NCBI RefSeq assembly: GCF_030316885.1 | Contig: NZ_JASZYQ010000008.1 | Coordinates: 62,001 to 126,000, forward strand | Length of the DNA stretch: 64,000 nt | Origin: Variovorax jilinensis | GTDB taxonomy: Bacteria; Pseudomonadota; Gammaproteobacteria; Burkholderiales; Burkholderiaceae_C | Reading direction: 5' to 3' | In this document: positions 27,083 through 35,786 of the stretch, piece after piece | Numbering within the stretch: position 1 is the stretch's first letter | Layout of the letters: each line of letters starts with the position of its first letter | The notes under the pieces: generated by a model | The model's database searches: none | Told to the model about the DNA's origin: nothing | Seen by the model: the letters and a program-made list of their open reading frames with translations, nothing else | Position numbers and translations under genes: made by a program

Positions 27083-27907
27083 ATGGGAACTCTTGACGGC
27101 AAGGTGGCACTGGTCACCGGTTCGGGTCGTGGCATCGGCCAGGCCATCGCGATGAAGCTCGCCAGCAAGGGTGCGCGCATCGTCCTCAACGACCTGGATG
27201 CCGACCCGGCCAACGAAACGGCAGAGCTCATCAGGAAGGCCGGTGGCCAGGCCGTCGCCTGCGCTGGCAACGTGAGTGCGCCGGACTTCGCCGAGCGCTA
27301 CATCAAGACCGCGATGGATGCCTACAAGGGCATCGACATCATCGTGAACAATGCCGGATTCACCTGGGACGACGTGATCCAGCGCATGAGCGACGAGCAG
27401 TGGTATGCCATCGTCGATTGCCACATGACGGCGCCGTTCCGCATCCTGCGTGCCGCCTATCCCGTCATCAAGGCGCAGGCCGCCGCCGATGCCGAGAAAG
27501 GCGTCGTGGTCAACCGCAAGGTGGTGAACGTGTCCTCCACCTCGGCGCTCAACGGCAATGCCGGCCAGATGAACTACTCGTCGGCCAAGGCCGGCGTGAT
27601 CGGCATGACGCGCGCGCTCAGCCGCGAATGGGGCCGCTTCAACGTCAACGTGAATGCGGTGGCATTCGGCCTCATCCACACCCGAATGACGAACGCCGAT
27701 GCCAAGGCCGGCGCCACGGTGAACATCGAGGGCAAGGAGATCCGGGTCGGCCTGAATCCCGAACTTCTCAAGAGCCATGCGCAGCGCAATCCCCTGGGCC
27801 GCGGCGGCACGCCGGAGGAAGCGGCAGGCGCGGTCTATCTGTTCTGCCTGCCCGAGTCCAACTACATCACGGGCCAGGTGGTGGCCGTGGCTGGCTCGCC
27901 GCAGTAG
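27083..27907 (+). CDS. SDR-family 3-hydroxyacyl-CoA dehydrogenase (FabG/MFE-2-like)
   Basis: 274-residue short-chain dehydrogenase. TGSGRGIGQ is at residues 12-20; NDLDADP, NNAGF, a Ser in NVSSTSAL and the active-site NYSSAKAG follow. The acidic residue in NDLDAD after the second strand favours NAD(H). An insertion carrying VNRKVVNVSS and a long loop before the C-terminus occur in SDRs that act on CoA esters. The start is supported by TCTGGAGATAGACA just upstream. It probably oxidises the (R)-3-hydroxyacyl-CoA made by the MaoC pair; a second, MFE-2-like SDR lies at 4994-5932. Confidence 0.88.
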   Translation: MGTLDGKVALVTGSGRGIGQAIAMKLASKGARIVLNDLDADPANETAELIRKAGGQAVACAGNVSAPDFAERYIKTAMDAYKGIDIIVNNAGFTWDDVIQRMSDEQWYAIVDCHMTAPFRILRAAYPVIKAQAAADAEKGVVVNRKVVNVSSTSALNGNAGQMNYSSAKAGVIGMTRALSREWGRFNVNVNAVAFGLIHTRMTNADAKAGATVNIEGKEIRVGLNPELLKSHAQRNPLGRGGTPEEAAGAVYLFCLPESNYITGQVVAVAGSPQ

Positions 27908-27918
27908 GGAAGCGCCGA

Positions 27919-28530
27919 ATGAGCGACACCGCGGGCACCGGCGGGGCGCGACGCCTGCTGCATACGCGCGAAGTGGTGTGCCAGGGCTGGGTGCGCGAGG
28001 ACGGGCTGTTCGACTTCGAGGCCCGGCTGCGCGACATCTCGGCCGATGGAACCGACCTGTATTTCAAGCAGGTCGATGCCGGCGGGTTGCTGCATGGCCT
28101 GCGCCTGACGATGACCATCGATGCGGACATGCAGATCGTCCACATGCAGGCGCACTCGGACACCGTACCGACGCCCTGGTGCAGCGAGAGCAGCAAGCCG
28201 TACGACCAGTTGGTCGGACTGCGCATCGGGCCGGGTTTCACCCAGCTCATGAAGGAACGCGTGGGTGGCCGCAAGGGCTGCACCCATCTCACCGAGCTCA
28301 TCGGTCCGCTGGCCACCACGGCCGTGCAAACCGTGATGGCGCTGCGCCGGGAAACGCGCGACATGGCGGCCGAGTTGCAAGGATCCGATCCGATGCCGCG
28401 CCCCATGGTGTACGACACCTGCCACACCTATCGCGCGCAAGGGCAGGCGATCCAGGTGATCTGGCCGGAGCATCGACGCACTGGGGAAACACCACCCCCC
28501 GGCGTGGGTGGCGCACCGCGGGTCGCCTGA
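27919..28530 (+). CDS. DUF2889-domain protein
   Basis: 203-residue protein recognised as the DUF2889 family: TREVVCQGWVREDGLFDFEA near the N-terminus, a central beta-rich domain (LTMTIDADMQIVHMQAHSD) and CTHLTELIGPLATTAVQ. The family is widespread in proteobacterial aromatic and acyl-CoA gene clusters and, to my knowledge, has no assigned reaction. It starts 11 nt after the SDR stop and ends 31 nt before the next ligase start, clearly inside the operon. No signal peptide or membrane segment is seen. Conserved Cys, His and Asp residues in RKGCTHLTEL and VYDTCHTYR could bind a ligand or metal, but this is only a suggestion. Confidence 0.85.
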   Translation: MSDTAGTGGARRLLHTREVVCQGWVREDGLFDFEARLRDISADGTDLYFKQVDAGGLLHGLRLTMTIDADMQIVHMQAHSDTVPTPWCSESSKPYDQLVGLRIGPGFTQLMKERVGGRKGCTHLTELIGPLATTAVQTVMALRRETRDMAAELQGSDPMPRPMVYDTCHTYRAQGQAIQVIWPEHRRTGETPPPGVGGAPRVA

Positions 28531-28561
28531 TTCCATCATTCGCGTCAACATGAGAGGCGAT

Positions 28562-30454
28562 ATGGAGACACCTGCGATGCACCCGACGATACCCACGCCC
28601 GCCAGTGGCGCCCACGGCTACCGGCCAACGCCCTTTCCGCGGCGCAAGGCCGTGTGCGAGCGGCGCGCGGATGGCACGTTGATCCTGCGCAACGTGGCCA
28701 CGCCGCCGGAGCCCCAGCACATCGGCTTTGCCGGCTACGTTCCGCAGTGGGCGGCCCGGCGACCCGAGACCAATGCCTTCTGCGAGCGCGATGCCCATGG
28801 CCAATGGCGCTGCCTGACCTGGGCAGAGCTGTGGGAGCAGGTACAGCGCATCGGCAGCGCAATTCTCCAGATGGGGCTGGGCCCCGGCCGCCCGCTCATG
28901 GTGCTTTCAGCCAACTCGCTCGAGCATCTGCAACTGATGCTGGCCGCCGAGTTCGTGGGCGTGCCATTCGCAGCGGTATCGCCCGCCTACTCGCTGCTCA
29001 GCCGCGATCTCGTGCGGCTTGCGGGCGTGTGCGAGCTGGTGCCGCCCGCGGCCGTCTTCGTGCAAGACGTGCAGCCGTTCTCGCGCGCGCTGGGGTCGCC
29101 GGCCCTCGCGGGCCTGCCGGTCATCGCGGTCAACAACGCGATCGATGGCCAGACCACTTGGCAGTCGCTGGTTCAAGCGCCGCTTTCGCCCAAGCGCCGC
29201 GACGCCGTGCTGCAGGCGCATCGCGACATCGAGGCCGCGGACGTCGCCCGCGTGCTCTTCACATCCGGCTCCACAGGGGTGCCCAAGGGTGTGCCGATCA
29301 GCTACGGCAACCTGCAAGGCACTGCGGCCAACCTGCTGGACATGTTCGGCATGCTGCAGGAGACGCAAACCGTGTTCCTCGACTGGCTGCCCTGGCACCA
29401 CGCCCTGGGCGGGGTGCTGAACCTTGGGCGCTCACTGCTGCTGGGCGCCACGCACTACATCGACGATGGCAAGCCGCTGCCCGGCATGTTCGATCGCACC
29501 GTGCGCAATCTTCGCGAGGTATCGCCCACGCTGCTGACCAGCGTGCCCGCGGCCTGGACGATGCTCGCGGCCGAGCTGGAGCGCGATCCGCAGCTGGCGC
29601 GCAGCGTGTTTTCCCGCGTGCTCAATTTCGGCTATGGCGGCGCCAGTCTGCCGTCCGGTGTCAACGAGCGCATCCAGCGCGTGGCCGAGCGCACCGTGGG
29701 CGAACGCATCATGTTCGCCACCGGCCTGGCGTCCACTGAAACCGCGGGCGTGGGCACCTACCGCATGTGGGCCAGCGAAGACCTGGCGAACATCGGCATG
29801 CCGGCGCCCGGCACCGAGATCAAGCTGGTGCCGCTCGAAGACGGTGCCCGCTACGAGATCCGGGTGCGCGGCCCGCACAACTTCGCCGGCTACATCGGCC
29901 GGCCGGATCTGACCGCCGCCGCCTTCGACGAAGAGCGCTTCTTTCGCCTGGGCGATGCGGTGCGGCTGGTCGACGCGAGCGATCCAACTCAGGGGCTGCA
30001 TTTCGACGGCCGTGTCGGCGAGGACTTCAAGCTCGTGAGCGGCACATGGGTGAGAACCGGCGCCGTGCGGCTGGCGCTGGTGGAGCGCTGCGCACCGCTG
30101 ATCAGCGACGCCGTGATCTGCGGCCATGACCGTGACTACGTGGCGGCACTCGCCTGGCCCAACGTGGCGGCCTGCCAGCAGCTGGCCCCCGAGCTGGCCA
30201 ACCTCGATGCCGCTGCGCTGGTCAAGCATCCTTTGCTCCTGGCGGCCCTGCGAGAGCGCCTGGGCGGGAACGACGGTCATTCAAGCCTTGCAGTCGAACG
30301 CGTCCTGCTCATGGACGAGCCGCCCTCGATGGACGCCAACGAGATCGCCGACAAGGGCTATGTGAACCAGGCTGCCACTCGAACGCGGCGCGCACATCTG
30401 GTGCGGGAGCTGTACAGCGAGCCCGTTCCCGAACACCTTGCTTGCGCCCACTGA
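28562..30454 (+). CDS. Feruloyl-CoA-synthase-like AMP-dependent acyl-CoA ligase
   Basis: 630-residue ANL-superfamily ligase, longer than the other ligases here. LFTSGSTGVPKGVPISYGN is the adenylate-forming motif, and DWLPWHHALGG, FGYGGASLP and ATGLASTETAG follow. The C-terminus lacks the usual SGK lysine motif and ends with NEIADKGYVNQAATRTRR, as in feruloyl-CoA synthase-type enzymes, where this segment carries the catalytic lysine region. The natural acid may be aromatic or bulky and cyclic. Start choice is uncertain: ATG 28562 follows GAGAGG closely, ATG 28577 has GGAGA at good spacing, and ATG 28550 is also in frame. Confidence 0.87.
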   Translation: METPAMHPTIPTPASGAHGYRPTPFPRRKAVCERRADGTLILRNVATPPEPQHIGFAGYVPQWAARRPETNAFCERDAHGQWRCLTWAELWEQVQRIGSAILQMGLGPGRPLMVLSANSLEHLQLMLAAEFVGVPFAAVSPAYSLLSRDLVRLAGVCELVPPAAVFVQDVQPFSRALGSPALAGLPVIAVNNAIDGQTTWQSLVQAPLSPKRRDAVLQAHRDIEAADVARVLFTSGSTGVPKGVPISYGNLQGTAANLLDMFGMLQETQTVFLDWLPWHHALGGVLNLGRSLLLGATHYIDDGKPLPGMFDRTVRNLREVSPTLLTSVPAAWTMLAAELERDPQLARSVFSRVLNFGYGGASLPSGVNERIQRVAERTVGERIMFATGLASTETAGVGTYRMWASEDLANIGMPAPGTEIKLVPLEDGARYEIRVRGPHNFAGYIGRPDLTAAAFDEERFFRLGDAVRLVDASDPTQGLHFDGRVGEDFKLVSGTWVRTGAVRLALVERCAPLISDAVICGHDRDYVAALAWPNVAACQQLAPELANLDAAALVKHPLLLAALRERLGGNDGHSSLAVERVLLMDEPPSMDANEIADKGYVNQAATRTRRAHLVRELYSEPVPEHLACAH

Positions 30455-30502
30455 CGGGCTCGACGCAGCCCTCACGGATCGAAGAAAAGCATCGGAGACA
30501 TC

Positions 30503-31486
30503 ATGAAACTGAAGAACTTCCTTGTAGCTGCCCTGGTCGCCCTGACGGCCCTGAATAGTGCTCCGGCTCTCGCACAGGAAAGCTACCCCGCCAAGACCAT
30601 CACCCTGGTGCTGCCGGCGCCGCCGGCCGGTGCCACCGACGTGCTGGCGCGTGTATTCGCCGAGGAACTGGGCAAGCGCCTGAAGACCGCGGTGATCGTG
30701 GACAACAAGCCCGGCGGTGGCGGCATGCTGGGCGCCGCTGCCGTCGCGCGCGCCACTCCGGATGGCTACACGCTGCTGTTCACGCACGCCGCACCGATCT
30801 ACTACGCCCCCTACATGTTCTCCAAGGTCGCGTACGAAGTGCGTCGCGACTTCGCCTTCATCACCGAGATCTGCTCGGCCAACCTGGTGTTCGCGGTCAA
30901 CAAGGACGTGCCCGCCCGCAACATGAACGAGTTCATCGCCTGGGCGGAGAAGAACAAAGGCAAGACCAACTACGGTTCGTACGGCGTGGGCTCGGCCAGC
31001 CACCTGCTCAGTGCCCACCTGAGCGAATCACGCAAGCTCGACATGGTGCATGTGGGCTACAAGGGTGAGGCGCCCATGATCCAGGACATGGTCGCAGGCC
31101 AGATTCCGGCGGGCATCGGCACCCTGGGCACCATGGCACCGCACATTGCAAGCGGCAGCCTGCGGGCGCTGGCCGTCATCGGTGACGGCCGTCTGGCCGA
31201 GTTGCCGCAAGTGCCCACCATGGAGGAGCAGGGGTTTCGGGATGCCGAGTTCAAGCTGGTGGGTGGCGTGATGCTCATGGCGCCCGCCAAGACGCCCGAT
31301 GCCGTGCTGGCACGCCTGGAAAAGGAAGCGCGCGAGATCGTTCAGGGCGCACCCATGAAGGCCCGCTTTCAGGCCTTCGGCCTGGGCCCGATGGGCAACA
31401 GTTCCGCCGAGTTCCGCAAGAACTTCGAATCGAGCGGACCGTTGATTCAGAGGCTGATCCTGGTGTCCGGAGCGAAAGTTGATTGA
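30503..31486 (+). CDS. Bug/TctC-family periplasmic solute-binding protein
   Basis: 327-residue binding protein with a signal peptide (MKLKNFLVAALVALTALNSA, cleavage near ALA-QESYP). The mature part shows the Bug pattern ITLVLPAPPAGATDVLAR, VIVDNKPGGGGMLGAAAVA and GYKGEAPMIQDMVAGQI. GGAGACATC precedes the start. It closes the plus operon that begins at 23769, 48 nt after the ligase. As with the other three Bug proteins, no TctAB permease is present in the window, so it would need a shared membrane transporter encoded elsewhere. Confidence 0.91.
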   Translation: MKLKNFLVAALVALTALNSAPALAQESYPAKTITLVLPAPPAGATDVLARVFAEELGKRLKTAVIVDNKPGGGGMLGAAAVARATPDGYTLLFTHAAPIYYAPYMFSKVAYEVRRDFAFITEICSANLVFAVNKDVPARNMNEFIAWAEKNKGKTNYGSYGVGSASHLLSAHLSESRKLDMVHVGYKGEAPMIQDMVAGQIPAGIGTLGTMAPHIASGSLRALAVIGDGRLAELPQVPTMEEQGFRDAEFKLVGGVMLMAPAKTPDAVLARLEKEAREIVQGAPMKARFQAFGLGPMGNSSAEFRKNFESSGPLIQRLILVSGAKVD

Positions 31487-31880
31487 TAGCGAACGACATT
31501 CTTCCGAATTCTGCTAGGCCGTGACCTCGAAAGCTTGATTCAGCCTGCACTTGGCAAAGAAGGGCTGACCGGAGCCCGGAACGCCATCTGACGGTCGACA
31601 AGGGGTAGTTTGACTCGGCTTCGATGTGGAGCGGACCTAGTACTCAGGGAGCATCGGGCGGCTATGACTGCAGTAGCGCCGGAATCGGTCGTCGATGCAG
31701 AGATGCTAGACCCAGCCGAATGACCGTAAACCTTGCCACAGCTGAACTTCGATGCTGCTCGCGTCAGACAGCAATCGCTGCATAGCCGTCGTACGGGCGG
31801 TGGCAGGGTGCCGTTGCGCCAGATCTAGTGGGTTCGCCCCTCATATCGTCATACGCCGGACCGAAATTGCCGCTCGATGG
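31487..31880. other. Intergenic stretch without recognised gene
   Basis: A 394-nt convergent gap between the Bug gene (+) and the TetR gene (-). No open frame here has family-like sequence, and I found no convincing hairpin followed by a T-run, no tRNA and no repeat. Stop codons are frequent in all frames. Confidence 0.6.
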
Positions 31881-32525
31881 TCATGACGGCGCGACCGAGG
31901 CATCGGGCGCAAACAAACCCTTGGCCACCAGCTTCTCGTAAATGTCAGCTAAGGCCTCGACGGACATGGAAGAACGGTCGATGTACTTGTACTTGAACAG
32001 CATCGTCATGTAGCTCCGGATGCCCATGAGCATGAACACCATGGGACCGAGTTCTTCGCGGGTGTAGTCGCGGATCTCAGCCCGGTCCTGGCTGCGCTGA
32101 AGGGACTTGAGGTAACCCTCGTACAGCATGACGACGTGGCGGTGGTATGCCGCGGGTGCGAAGACCTCAGCTTCATTGAGGATGCGCAGGAAGCCTGGGT
32201 TGCGGCGGCAGAAGTCGAAGTACGCCATGAATCGCGCACGCTCGCGCGCGGTGCCGGTGAGCGACACGTCCATCTTTGCGCTCACGTGGGCGATCAACCG
32301 CTCGCCGAGGAAAGGCAGAAGCTGGTCGAAGATGTCCTGCTGGCTCTCGAAGTAGTTGTAGAACGTGCCGTTGGCGATGTTGGCTCGTTTGGTCATTTTT
32401 GCGACCGTGGCGAGCGCATAGCCTTCCTCGCCGACCACCTCGATCGCCGCTTCCATCAGCGCGCGTCGTGTCTGCTCCTGCTTGTCGCTGCGGCTGCGCT
32501 TGACCCGGATGAGAGAGTTCGTCAT
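31881..32525 (-). CDS. TetR-family transcriptional regulator
   Basis: 214-residue regulator. The N-terminal helix-turn-helix is evident: RRALMEAAIEVVGEEGYALAT, then VAKMTKRANIANGTFYNYF and ESQQDIFDQLLPFLG. The C-terminal ligand-binding domain is helical and unassigned. The start at 32525 leaves 10 nt to the upstream ligase stop; a longer in-frame start at 32564 would overlap that gene and adds a non-conserved leader. It is downstream of, and probably co-transcribed with, the ligase at 32536-34050. It likely represses the ligase and the divergent transporter operon in response to an acyl-CoA, as many TetR proteins near ligases do. Confidence 0.9.
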   Translation of the reverse strand: MTNSLIRVKRSRSDKQEQTRRALMEAAIEVVGEEGYALATVAKMTKRANIANGTFYNYFESQQDIFDQLLPFLGERLIAHVSAKMDVSLTGTARERARFMAYFDFCRRNPGFLRILNEAEVFAPAAYHRHVVMLYEGYLKSLQRSQDRAEIRDYTREELGPMVFMLMGIRSYMTMLFKYKYIDRSSMSVEALADIYEKLVAKGLFAPDASVAPS

Positions 32526-32535
32526 AAGTTTCGGA

Positions 32536-34050
32536 CTAGTGCGAGAGAGGACGCGCGAGCGCACGCTTGAGGATCTTGCCCGAGGCGTTGCGCGGCAAGT
32601 CCGGCATCAGCGTGAGCGTCTTGGGCACCTTGAAGCGGGCGAGGCGGCTCCCGCAAAATTCGAGCAGTTCGGCCGCCGTGGCCGTAGCTCCGTTCTTCAA
32701 CACCACGAATGCGGCGCCGACCTCGCCCCAACGTGCATCGGCCACGCCGATCACGGCGGAAAGCAGCACTGCAGGATGGTCGCCGAGCACGCGCTCGATC
32801 TCGGCGGGATAGACGTTCTCGCCGCCCGAAATGAACATGGCCTTGAGCCGATCGACCACGTGAACATAGCCATCTTCGTCGACCAGGACGCCGTCGCCGG
32901 TCTTGAACCAACCGTCTTCGAAGGCGCTGCGCGTCGCGTCCTCGTTGCGCCAGTAGCCGGACATGGTCAGCGGGCCTCGGACCCACAGTTCGCCGGCGGT
33001 GCCTTCGGCGCATGACGCTCCGTTCGCATCAACGACCTTCATCTCCACATGGAGGGTCGGATGGCCGCTGCTTCCGATTTTGCTGCGCGCCGCATCGAGC
33101 TCGGTCACGAAGATGGCTGGACCGATTTCCGACATGCCATAGGCGGGTTGCAACGGAATACCGTCGTCCAGCAATTGTTCGATCAGCGCGTTGGGACTCG
33201 GGGCGCCGCCTAGGCCGGCCACTTCAAGGTACTTGAGGACACCTGGGGCATAGGCCGGGCTTTGTGTGAGCCGTGCGTAGTGCGTAGGGGTGCCGAAGAA
33301 GTGCGTGACCCGCAAGCTGTCATCGGCCATCAGCGCGAGTGCTCGCGCTGGCTCGTAGTCGCGCTGCACGACGACAGTGCCACCGGCGTACAGCACGGCG
33401 CTGGAATAGCAGTGCAGACCGCCGGTATGGAAGGTCGGCATCGAGCAAAGGAATACAGATCGATCGCCGATCCGCGCGGGGCTCAGCCAGCACATCACGT
33501 TGGCGTGGATCATGCGGTATGAGAGCATCGCGCCCTTGGGTCGCCCCGTGGTGCCGGAGGTGTAGACGATCATCCAGATGGTCTCAGCTTCCACGCGGCA
33601 TGGAACTGCAGGTCGTTCGCCTTGCGTCAGGCGTTCGTAGGCAGACTCCTTCGATGCTTGGGCATCGATGGCGACGCTGGGGCAATCGGGCGGTATCAGG
33701 TGGCTGAAATCGGCGTCATGGAAGGTCACGCCCGGGTCGCAATCCGCCAGGATCCACTGCAACTCGTCGGCACTGAGCCGCCAGTTGATGGGGACGAAGA
33801 TCGCGCCGATACGCGCGCAGGCGAACTGCAGTTCGAATGCCTCCGAGCAACTCTTCGACACCAGCGCGACGCGGTCGCCGAATTGGATGCGATGGTGTGC
33901 CTGCAGCGCACCGGCCAATGCGTTCACGCGGCGATCCAGTTCACCGTAGCTGAGGGAAACCGCCTTGGCATCGTCGACCAGCGCCAGGCGCGCCCCCCGA
34001 TAGCGCGCGTGATGAGAAAGCCAGTCGTTGTAGATCAGATCGTGGTCCAT
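32536..34050 (-). CDS. AMP-dependent acyl-CoA ligase
   Basis: 504-residue ANL-family ligase. Motifs: VYTSGTTGRPKGAMLSYRM, AYGMSEIGPAIFVTE, KTGDGVLVDEDGYVHVVDR, KAMFISGGENVYPAEIE and LPRNASGKILKRAL with the catalytic lysine. The start at 34050 is chosen because the family N-terminus (WLSHHARYRGARLALV) follows it at once; the upstream extension to 34290 is not family-like. It is divergent from the ABC-transporter operon and followed by the TetR gene. It may activate the acid imported by that transporter, for instance mevalonate or another hydroxy acid; this is inferred from position only. Confidence 0.9.
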   Translation of the reverse strand: MDHDLIYNDWLSHHARYRGARLALVDDAKAVSLSYGELDRRVNALAGALQAHHRIQFGDRVALVSKSCSEAFELQFACARIGAIFVPINWRLSADELQWILADCDPGVTFHDADFSHLIPPDCPSVAIDAQASKESAYERLTQGERPAVPCRVEAETIWMIVYTSGTTGRPKGAMLSYRMIHANVMCWLSPARIGDRSVFLCSMPTFHTGGLHCYSSAVLYAGGTVVVQRDYEPARALALMADDSLRVTHFFGTPTHYARLTQSPAYAPGVLKYLEVAGLGGAPSPNALIEQLLDDGIPLQPAYGMSEIGPAIFVTELDAARSKIGSSGHPTLHVEMKVVDANGASCAEGTAGELWVRGPLTMSGYWRNEDATRSAFEDGWFKTGDGVLVDEDGYVHVVDRLKAMFISGGENVYPAEIERVLGDHPAVLLSAVIGVADARWGEVGAAFVVLKNGATATAAELLEFCGSRLARFKVPKTLTLMPDLPRNASGKILKRALARPLSH

Positions 34051-34444
34051 GTCGAAACGCAGAGCTCTTTTATGAGTGGAGCGTGACCGGGCAGGGCGGT
34101 GCCCGACCCCCGTGCAAAGCGCCAAGCGTAACTCGGCGCGCGTCCCGCCAAACGCCGCTGAGCCGTACGGCATCCGTTGGGTTGCGGAGCGGCTTGCGGG
34201 CCCGTTGGAACGCCTGCCGGAAGCGAGCTCAAGGGAGCAGACAGCCGATCGACCGCGCATCATTCCCTGCATAAATGAATGTACAGCCATCTAAAGTTCT
34301 CCAACGGAGCGTCGAAAAAACACTTATAACTCAACAGCTTGCGCCACTTAAGTTCATAATAAATGACTGCCAATTCATATTTAGCTTGACATTGTCGGGT
34401 GGGCTCGCGATGATTCGGCGACCGCTCAAAGACCAGGAGACCTC
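34051..34444. other. Divergent intergenic region, AT-richer than its surroundings
   Basis: A 394-nt region between the ligase (-) and the ABC binding-protein gene (+). About 34261-34390 is notably AT-rich for this genome, as expected for promoters. A sigma-70-like promoter candidate is listed separately. CATTC at 34261-34265 and GAATG at 34277-34281 form a short inverted repeat with an 11-nt spacer that could be part of a TetR operator, but the arms are too short to claim it. No gene seen. Confidence 0.6.
34386..34414 (+). promoter_or_regulatory. Candidate sigma-70 promoter for the ABC-transporter/mvaA operon
   Basis: TTGACA at 34386-34391 is a perfect -35 hexamer. After a 17-nt spacer, GATGAT at 34409-34414 matches four of six -10 consensus positions. 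Transcription would begin about 20-25 nt before the binding-protein ATG at 34445, leaving room for AGGAG just upstream of the start. Not tested. Confidence 0.4.
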
Positions 34445-35647
34445 ATGAAAACACTGCTTCAACTCACCCTGTGCGCCACCGCGCTGGCGACGGCGTCGCT
34501 GGCCCAGGCCCAGATTTCCAACGACAAGGTGCGCATCGGGTTCATCAGCGACCTGACGGGTCCGTTTGCCGACAACGATGGCGCAGGCGGTCTCGAAGCC
34601 ATTCGCATGGCGGTCGCCGACTTCGGCGGTACGGTGGGGGGCAAGCCGATCGAGATCGTTTCGGCCGACCACCAGAATAAGGCGGACATCGCTTCCGCCA
34701 AGGCGCGCGAATGGGCTGACACGCAGGGCGTCGACATGGTGGTCGGCGGTGCGAATTCCGCGGCGATGCTGTCCATCAACAAGATGGTCCCCGAGAAAAA
34801 GTTCGTTTTCATGGTGGTGTCGGCGGGCGCGACCCAGTTCACCAACGAAGAATGCACGCCCTACACGGTGCAATACGCGTACAACACGACCGCTGTCGCC
34901 CGAACGCTGGGCTCAGCGGTTGTGGCGCAAGGCGGAAAGTCCTGGTATTTCCTGACCACCGACTACACCTTCGGCCATTCGCTCGAGAACGAAGCCTCCA
35001 AGGTCGTCGCCGCCTCGGGCGGCACTGTGCTCGGCAAGGTGCGGCACCCGATCAGCGCCTCGGACTTCTCGTCCTTCCTCATCCAGGCGCAGGGTTCCAA
35101 GGCGCAAGTCCTCGGCCTCGCCTCATCGGGCAGCGATACCTTGAATGCCATCAAGGGGGCGAAGGAATTCGGGTTGACCAAGAACATGAAACTGGCCGGC
35201 CTGCTCATGTTCGTCGGCAACATCGACAGCCTGACCTTGAACAACGCTCAAGGACTGCTCTTGACCGAAGGCTGGTATTGGGACCAGAGCGATGAATCCC
35301 GAAAGTTCGCCGCCCGCTACTTCGAGAAGATGAAGCGCATGCCCAACAGCCTGCAGGCCGCGGACTACTCCGCAACCCTGACCTATCTGAAGGCGGTGCA
35401 GGCGGCCGGCAGCGACAACGCCGACAAGGTGATGCCGGAACTCAAGAAGATGAAGATCGACGACATGTACGCAAAGGGGTTCATTCGCGCCGACGGCCAG
35501 ATGATCCACGACTTCTACCTGTACGAAGTCAAGAAGCCGGCCGAATCCAAGAAGCCCTGGGATTACCTCAAGCAGATAGCCGTCGTCCCTGGCGACAAGG
35601 CGTTCGCGTCGCTGTCCGATTCGACCTGCCCGCTGGTCAAGAAGTAA
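34445..35647 (+). CDS. Branched-chain-type ABC transporter substrate-binding protein (LivK-like)
   Basis: 400-residue periplasmic binding protein of the LivJ/LivK class (type I fold). The signal peptide is MKTLLQLTLCATALATASLAQA, with cleavage before QISNDKV. The mature start VRIGFISDLTGPFADNDG, the GGANSAAMLSI segment and WYFLTTDYTFGHSLE fit the family. Together with the permeases LivHM and ATPases LivGF downstream it forms a complete importer. The ligand is not readable; the operon context (HMG-CoA reductase, thioesterase, SDRs) suggests a branched hydroxy acid rather than an amino acid. A 139-nt gap with a GC-rich hairpin separates it from the next gene, which may allow higher expression of the binding protein. 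Confidence 0.92.
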   Translation: MKTLLQLTLCATALATASLAQAQISNDKVRIGFISDLTGPFADNDGAGGLEAIRMAVADFGGTVGGKPIEIVSADHQNKADIASAKAREWADTQGVDMVVGGANSAAMLSINKMVPEKKFVFMVVSAGATQFTNEECTPYTVQYAYNTTAVARTLGSAVVAQGGKSWYFLTTDYTFGHSLENEASKVVAASGGTVLGKVRHPISASDFSSFLIQAQGSKAQVLGLASSGSDTLNAIKGAKEFGLTKNMKLAGLLMFVGNIDSLTLNNAQGLLLTEGWYWDQSDESRKFAARYFEKMKRMPNSLQAADYSATLTYLKAVQAAGSDNADKVMPELKKMKIDDMYAKGFIRADGQMIHDFYLYEVKKPAESKKPWDYLKQIAVVPGDKAFASLSDSTCPLVKK

Positions 35648-35652
35648 TCCGA

Positions 35653-35675
35653 GCGGCCTAGCACGGGATGGCCGC
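35653..35675 (+). terminator. Short GC-rich hairpin downstream of the binding-protein gene
   Basis: GCGGCC (35653-35658) and GGCCGC (35670-35675) can form a 6-bp stem with an 11-nt loop, 5 nt after the binding-protein stop. No T-run follows. A hairpin here may protect the upstream mRNA or attenuate transcription, as often seen after abundant binding-protein genes. Confidence 0.25.
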
Positions 35676-35786
35676 ACGGCTGTCCCGCCGCGCAATAGAA
35701 GGCACGCACTCGCGTCGCCTTGCGGTGTCCCACGTCCTCCTGTCGTCGGGGACTGTCGACCCACATCACGTTGAAGAAGGTCTACC

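Noticed and set aside
34261..34281. CATTC-N11-GAATG as TetR operator
   Set aside because: Arms of 5 bp without extension are likely by chance in an AT-rich promoter region.
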